A stretch of 41,198 nucleotides of DNA from an uncultured Eudoraea sp. (GTDB lineage: Bacteria > Bacteroidota > Bacteroidia > Flavobacteriales > Flavobacteriaceae). This document shows, piece by piece, positions 36,646-41,198 of the stretch (within the stretch, counting starts at the first letter, position 1; the number at the start of each line of letters is the position of its first letter). The stretch covers positions 1-41,198 of the forward strand of contig NZ_CAMYIP010000214.1 of the NCBI RefSeq assembly GCF_947258525.1. The letters run 5' to 3'. The position numbers were made by a program, and so were the translations under genes. The notes beneath the pieces were generated by a model. That model was not told the DNA's origin, made no database searches, and saw only the letters and a program-made list of their open reading frames with translations.

Positions 36646-36894
36646 ATGAAAAAGTAGCTTAAAAAATTCCTCCTCGGACTAGGGATCCTTGTTGGCATAA
36701 TTGCCATTATTGGATATTTCCTTTTTAGACCAGCCGAAGTAAAAGTCCTTGTTTTTTCGAAAACAGAGGTTTACCGGCATGATTCTATTGAAAAAGGGAT
36801 TAAGACCATTGAACAACTTGGTGCAGAAAATGGGTTCACGGTTGTAGCTACGGAAGATCCCCAATTTTTCAATGAAGAGAATTTAAAGGACTTC
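36646..36894 (+). pseudogene. Nonsense-disrupted N-terminus of the ThuA fusion gene
   Basis: ATG AAA AAG TAG at 36646-36657, then 79 further in-frame codons with no stop up to the Met at 36895. The translation after the TAG is LKKFLLGLGILVGIIAIIGY, a textbook signal-anchor or signal peptide, followed by VKVLVFSKTEVYRHDSI, the conserved first strand of ThuA domains. No ATG, GTG or TTG occurs in frame between the TAG and 36895. Either the gene is broken, a single base was misread, or the TAG is read through. Confidence 0.8.
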
Positions 36895-39800
36895 ATGGCC
36901 GTAGTCTTTTTAAATACAACCGGCGATGTTTTGGATCCCGTCCAGCAAAGTCAGTTTGAAAGATTTATACAGGCCGGGGGTGGATTTGTCGGTGTACATG
37001 CCGCTACAGATACGGAATATGGATGGCCCTGGTACGGGGAACTTGTCGGCGCTTATTTTGAAAGTCATCCTAATAATCCGAATGTACAGGATGGAGTTAT
37101 CCAAGTGACAAATTCCAATCATATTTCAACAGAACACCTCCCGACAACCTGGAAGATCCATGATGAATTTTACAATTTCAAATCTTTGGACCCTAATAAC
37201 CAGGTATTGATGACTATCGATGAGACCACTTACGAAGGAGGTACTAATGGGAGCTTTCACCCTATGGCATGGTATAAGGAATACGACGGGGGAAGGTCTT
37301 TTTACACCGCACTGGGGCATACGATAGAACAGTTCAAAGATCCGCTCTATATCAATCACCTTTTGGGAGGTATCAAATATGCAATTGGGTTAGGAATGCC
37401 TGTGGATTATAGTAAGGCTTATGCCGAATTGGTTCCCGAAGAAAATAGGTTTAGCAAAGTCACATTCATTCAGAATTTATATGAACCTATGGAACTGGAT
37501 TTCATTAACGAAAATAAAATCCTATACATAGAAAGAAGAGGCGGTGTCCATATATATGATATAAAGGAAAAGAACGACTCATTAATTACAACTCTTAACG
37601 TATTTTCAGGACTTGAAGACGGTTTACTTGGCCTTGCTATCGACCCGAATTATTCAGATAATAATTGGGTTTATTTATACTATTCGAATCCTGATGAAGA
37701 CGTGCAACACTTGTCGCGGTTTGATCTATTTGGCTTTAATTTACTTCCCGATTCAGAAAAGATCTTGCTCAAAGTACCTACTCAACGAGAGGAGTGCTGT
37801 CATTCTGCAGGATCTTTAGAATTTGGACCGGATGGGTATTTGTATTTATCTACGGGCGATAATACCAACCCGCATGCCTCAGACGGTTTTGCGCCTATTG
37901 ATACACGGGAAGGCCGCAGTCCTTGGGACGCTCAAAAATCGAGTGCAAATACAAATGATCTAAGAGGAAAAATCCTTCGTATAAAACCGGAAGACGACGG
38001 CACCTACAGCATACCAGACGGCAATCTCTTCCCGAAAGGAACAGCTCAGACCCGCCCAGAAATTTACGTGATGGGAAATCGTAATCCCTATCGCTTTTCT
38101 ATCGATTCAAAGACCAATTATCTCTATTGGGGTGAGATAGGTCCCGATGCCAATTCTGATTCGCTCAATCTAGGTCTAAAAGGATATGACGAAATTAACC
38201 AGGCAAGGCAAGCTGGAAATTTTGGCTGGCCACATTTTATCGCAAATAACAAGGCCTATAATACGAGGGACTTTGCTGCGCAAACTACCGGTCCGGTCTT
38301 TGATTCTCTAAAACCCCTCAATCAATCTCCGAATAATACCGGACTAAAGGAGTTGCCTCCGGCGCAACCGGCGATGATCTATTACCCATATAGTACTTCG
38401 GAAGAGTTTCCAGCTTTGGGTTCAGGTAGCAGAAATGCTATGGCAGGGCCCATATATTACAGTGATGATTACGAAGATAGCGGCCATAATTGGCCTGAAT
38501 ACTTTAATGGAAAATTACTGGCCTATGATTGGATGCGGGGCTGGATCTTTGCAGTTGCCATGGACGACAATGGTGCATTCAGCAAAATGACACAGATCGT
38601 TCCAAATATGAAATTATACAATCCTATTGATCTGGTCTTTGGTCCTGACGGGGCCTTATATTTACTTGAGTACGGAACCGGATGGTTTACCCAGAATCCA
38701 GATGCAAGTTTATCACGAATAGAATTCGTAAAAGGAAACAGGGCACCGCTGGCTCAAATTACCGCGGATCAAACTATTGGGGGTCTTCCATTAACCGTGC
38801 AATTTGAAGGGCGGAATTCTATTGATTATGACGGGGATCCTTTAACATACAAATGGGATTTTGGCGATTCTGGGGCCGAATCAACTGAGATGAATCCTAG
38901 CTATACCTTTAATGAATCAGGCAGATACAAGGTTTTGTTAGAAGTTACGGACGATGCCGGGATCACAGACCTTACAGAGACAGAAATATTAGTTGGCAAT
39001 GAATTACCTGAGATATCTTGGGAGATCGTTAATGGCAATAGCAGCTTTTATTGGCCGGATAAGCAATTAGATATCCAATATAAGGTTAATGTGCAGGATG
39101 AGGAAGATGGCAGCCTTTCTGAAGGCAGTTTAGACCCCTCACGTGTGACCGTTTCATACAATTACCTGCCACAGGGAAGTGATAATATAATAGGCGCGAA
39201 GACACACGCAGACATGGCCAATGTCGCATATTCAAATATCGGGAAGTTCCTGATTGAAGGCTCAGACTGCCTGGCATGTCACAAAGAAAAAGATAGCTCC
39301 ATAGGCCCCTCTTATTATGCGATCGCAGAAAGATACGCCGGTCAGGAAACTGCGCCAGGGATGCTTTCTGAAAAGATCAGGAATGGCGGTGCAGGAAATT
39401 GGGGGGAAACGGCTATGGCAGCACATCCCAGTATTTCAGAAGCCGAATCCAGGCAAATGGTAGAATATATTCTTTCCTTGTATGGCCCATCGGGTGCACA
39501 AGAAGAGAGTCAACCAACCCAAGGTAGCTTTACCAGTGCTGATCATCTGGAAACTAAAAGCCATGGGACTTATATTTTCACTGCCAGTTATACTGATAAC
39601 GGAGGAGGTGAAATTGAGCCGCTTACAGCACAGAATTCCTTTATGCTCAAGCACCCCATGGTAGAAGCAGAATCGTACGATGAAGGCTCTGCCTCTAAAA
39701 TGACCATTACGCCGGATATGGTACCCGGACTAGTCGAAGATATGGGCATTGTAATTGGGCTGAAAGATTCTTATCTGATGTTCAAAGATCTGGACCTGAG

Positions 39801-40086
39801 TGGTGTTAAAGCTGTATCCGGAACTTTCGCCGTTACATCGGCCTTTGTTAAAGGTGGGCAAGTAGAAGTGAGGCTTGGTGGCCTGGAAGGCGATCTGATA
39901 GGTACTTTTACTATAGAAGTGGCTTTGGCCGATATGGACATGAAAGCAATTGCTGCCAATCTTACTAAAGAAGTTCAAGGGAAGCAAGATGTCTATTTCA
40001 TCTTCAAGAATGATGAAGTAGATGAAGGAGCCATGCTAACCGCCGTAAATACACTCGAATTTCTAAATGCTCCAGTGAAGAACTAG
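36895..40086 (+). CDS. ThuA / PQQ-type sugar dehydrogenase / PKD / cytochrome c / C-terminal-module fusion (start disrupted)
   Basis: 1063 residues in the intact frame, with 79 more encoded upstream after a TAG codon (see 36646-36894). Order: ThuA-like domain to about 160 (FVGVHAATDTEYGWPWYGEL, TALGHTIEQF); glucose/sorbosone dehydrogenase beta-propeller about 186-610 (EPMELDF, GLLGLAIDP, HSAGSLEFGPDGYLYLSTGD, GNRNPYRFS, FGPDGALYLLEYG), a fold that usually binds PQQ; PKD about 616-703; class I cytochrome c with CLACH at 792-796 and probable axial Met841; and a C-terminal CBM6-like module starting VEAESYD near 923. It probably oxidises sugars and passes electrons to its own haem outside the cytoplasm. 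Lacking the signal-anchor, the frame from 36895 would not be exported. Confidence 0.88.
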   Translation: MAVVFLNTTGDVLDPVQQSQFERFIQAGGGFVGVHAATDTEYGWPWYGELVGAYFESHPNNPNVQDGVIQVTNSNHISTEHLPTTWKIHDEFYNFKSLDPNNQVLMTIDETTYEGGTNGSFHPMAWYKEYDGGRSFYTALGHTIEQFKDPLYINHLLGGIKYAIGLGMPVDYSKAYAELVPEENRFSKVTFIQNLYEPMELDFINENKILYIERRGGVHIYDIKEKNDSLITTLNVFSGLEDGLLGLAIDPNYSDNNWVYLYYSNPDEDVQHLSRFDLFGFNLLPDSEKILLKVPTQREECCHSAGSLEFGPDGYLYLSTGDNTNPHASDGFAPIDTREGRSPWDAQKSSANTNDLRGKILRIKPEDDGTYSIPDGNLFPKGTAQTRPEIYVMGNRNPYRFSIDSKTNYLYWGEIGPDANSDSLNLGLKGYDEINQARQAGNFGWPHFIANNKAYNTRDFAAQTTGPVFDSLKPLNQSPNNTGLKELPPAQPAMIYYPYSTSEEFPALGSGSRNAMAGPIYYSDDYEDSGHNWPEYFNGKLLAYDWMRGWIFAVAMDDNGAFSKMTQIVPNMKLYNPIDLVFGPDGALYLLEYGTGWFTQNPDASLSRIEFVKGNRAPLAQITADQTIGGLPLTVQFEGRNSIDYDGDPLTYKWDFGDSGAESTEMNPSYTFNESGRYKVLLEVTDDAGITDLTETEILVGNELPEISWEIVNGNSSFYWPDKQLDIQYKVNVQDEEDGSLSEGSLDPSRVTVSYNYLPQGSDNIIGAKTHADMANVAYSNIGKFLIEGSDCLACHKEKDSSIGPSYYAIAERYAGQETAPGMLSEKIRNGGAGNWGETAMAAHPSISEAESRQMVEYILSLYGPSGAQEESQPTQGSFTSADHLETKSHGTYIFTASYTDNGGGEIEPLTAQNSFMLKHPMVEAESYDEGSASKMTITPDMVPGLVEDMGIVIGLKDSYLMFKDLDLSGVKAVSGTFAVTSAFVKGGQVEVRLGGLEGDLIGTFTIEVALADMDMKAIAANLTKEVQGKQDVYFIFKNDEVDEGAMLTAVNTLEFLNAPVKN

Positions 40087-41198
40087 GCTTGTGATAAATT
40101 CAAAGGCATCCTTGTCAACCGCTTCCCTGTGAGTCGCCTTAACGCATTCCCAATTGCTGCCGCTATAGGCCCAAGTGGCGGCTCCCCTACGGGACCGGGT
40201 TTATCTATGCCTTGCAATAAAACCACATCGATCTCTTTGGGTGCATGCTTCATCAATGCCATACGGTAAGGGCCATAAATGATGGGCTGGAGGGATCCGT
40301 TAACTACCGTCATTTCTTCAAACATGGATGCACTCATTCCCATGATAACGCAACCCTCGCATTGCGCCCGAACCTGGTCTGGATTCACGGCAATCCCGGG
40401 ATCCATGGCTACGGTTACTTTGTGTACTTTAATTTCTCCATCTACAATAGAGACTTCTGCTACCTGTGCGCATGGCGTTCCGGCATCAATTGAAGAAGCT
40501 AGCCCCATTGCTCTGCCATTTTTAATTTCTTCAGTATAACCAGCCTTATCTGCTGCAGCTTCAATAACAGATTTTAAACGCACACTCATTGGGTCTTCCC
40601 CAAGGTTTTCCATTCGGAATTCAATAACATCACGTTTTGCTTGCAATGCCAGCTCGTCTATGGTGCTTTCAATGGCAAAGGTATTGGCCAATAACCCCAG
40701 GCTGCGCCACCAACTTGTAGCGAAAGGCAGATCTACATGCCAATATACTGCCCGATAATTTGGGATCTCGGTATATTGGATCATACCACCTCTGACAGCG
40801 CCAATATCTGCACCGATGATGCCAGGGAGTACTTTAGGCATCAAGGCGGAATTATTCGCTACATCACCACTCACAAAATGGTGCTCAAATCCCTGTAATT
40901 GGCCTGTTTCACTTACTTTACCCCTCACAATATGATGTGTTGGTGGTCTGAACATATCGTGTTGAAATTCCTCCTGTCGTGAGAAATAATATTTAATAGG
41001 TTTCCCAACAGCTCTGGACATCACGGCAGCCTGAACTGCATGTGGTGTATGCAAGCGCCTGCCAAAGCCTCCTCCGAGATATGTGGGAATGACATTAACA
41101 GCTTCCAATTCCAGGTCCAGGCGTTTGGCCACTTCCTTACGCGTAATGCCAATTACTTGAGTGGAGAGGATCACTGTGGCCTTGTCTCCTTCGACATA
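40083..41198 (-). CDS. Molybdopterin-dependent aldehyde/xanthine oxidoreductase large subunit (C-terminal part, 5' end outside window)
   Basis: The frame is open to the window end (eight further codons before the GTG at 41174), so only the C-terminal 370 or so residues are present. LGGGFGRRLHTPHAVQAAVMSRA is the Moco-binding signature, followed by FSRQEEFQHDMFRPPTHH. GPVGEPPLGPIAAAIGNALRRL contains the G-x-G-E catalytic glutamate and the C-terminal cofactor contacts. Members such as isoquinoline 1-oxidoreductase and periplasmic aldehyde dehydrogenases use a two-subunit or c-type cytochrome-linked form. Its stop codon overlaps that of the convergent ThuA fusion gene. Confidence 0.93.
   Translation of the reverse strand, partial: YVEGDKATVILSTQVIGITRKEVAKRLDLELEAVNVIPTYLGGGFGRRLHTPHAVQAAVMSRAVGKPIKYYFSRQEEFQHDMFRPPTHHIVRGKVSETGQLQGFEHHFVSGDVANNSALMPKVLPGIIGADIGAVRGGMIQYTEIPNYRAVYWHVDLPFATSWWRSLGLLANTFAIESTIDELALQAKRDVIEFRMENLGEDPMSVRLKSVIEAAADKAGYTEEIKNGRAMGLASSIDAGTPCAQVAEVSIVDGEIKVHKVTVAMDPGIAVNPDQVRAQCEGCVIMGMSASMFEEMTVVNGSLQPIIYGPYRMALMKHAPKEIDVVLLQGIDKPGPVGEPPLGPIAAAIGNALRRLTGKRLTRMPLNLSQA

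Overview
The window comes from a Bacteroidota chromosome, most likely a marine Flavobacteriaceae. The evidence is a type IX secretion (T9SS) C-terminal signal on the first gene, gldF-gldG gliding genes directly upstream of dnaN, a long-form PurC, candidate TAnnTTTG promoter elements, and many carbohydrate-active proteins. No rRNA, tRNA, CRISPR array, insertion sequence or phage gene was recognised.

Layout. (1) 1-2726: C-terminal part of a large secreted T9SS substrate with two copies of a carbohydrate-binding-like module. (2) 2729-11613: a housekeeping block with purC and phoH on the minus strand, then SAM hydrolase, gldF, gldG and dnaN on the plus strand, a DUF4870 membrane protein, a small charged exported protein, and mnmE. 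(3) 11614-12145: a long untranslated leader with hairpins and an operator-like dyad. (4) 12146-30084: a Wzx/Wzy-type exopolysaccharide or capsule locus containing a WcaJ-type initiating transferase, Wza-type export lipoprotein, Wzc-type tyrosine kinase, Wzy-like polymerase, Wzx flippase, five family-4-type glycosyltransferases (one with a frameshifted N-terminus), an AsnB-type amidotransferase, an NAD-dependent epimerase and an unrecognised membrane protein. It is followed at 30358-31389 by a lipoprotein resembling polysaccharide lyases. (5) 31444-36313: a minus-strand operon of an FAD oxidoreductase, NodB-type deacetylase, polyprenyl-phosphate sugar synthase and GT-C transferase, which looks like a second lipid-linked sugar pathway. 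(6) 36646-41198: a very large ThuA / PQQ-type sugar dehydrogenase / PKD / cytochrome c / C-terminal-module fusion whose natural start carries an in-frame TAG at codon 4. It converges on a truncated molybdopterin hydroxylase large subunit.

How it fits together. Region 4 has the core parts of a Wzy-dependent pathway: sugar-phosphate priming, sequential glycosyl transfer, flipping, polymerisation, kinase-controlled export, plus glycan tailoring and possibly trimming by a lyase. Region 5 could make a polyprenyl-linked sugar that a GT-C enzyme transfers outside the cytoplasmic membrane. Region 6 looks like exported oxidative sugar or aldehyde metabolism with its own electron-carrier domain. The most notable observations are the two disrupted N-termini (nonsense at 36655, frameshift near 19941-19960), the region 5 operon, and the dyad just upstream of the polysaccharide locus. 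All family names were assigned by reading motifs, without database searches.
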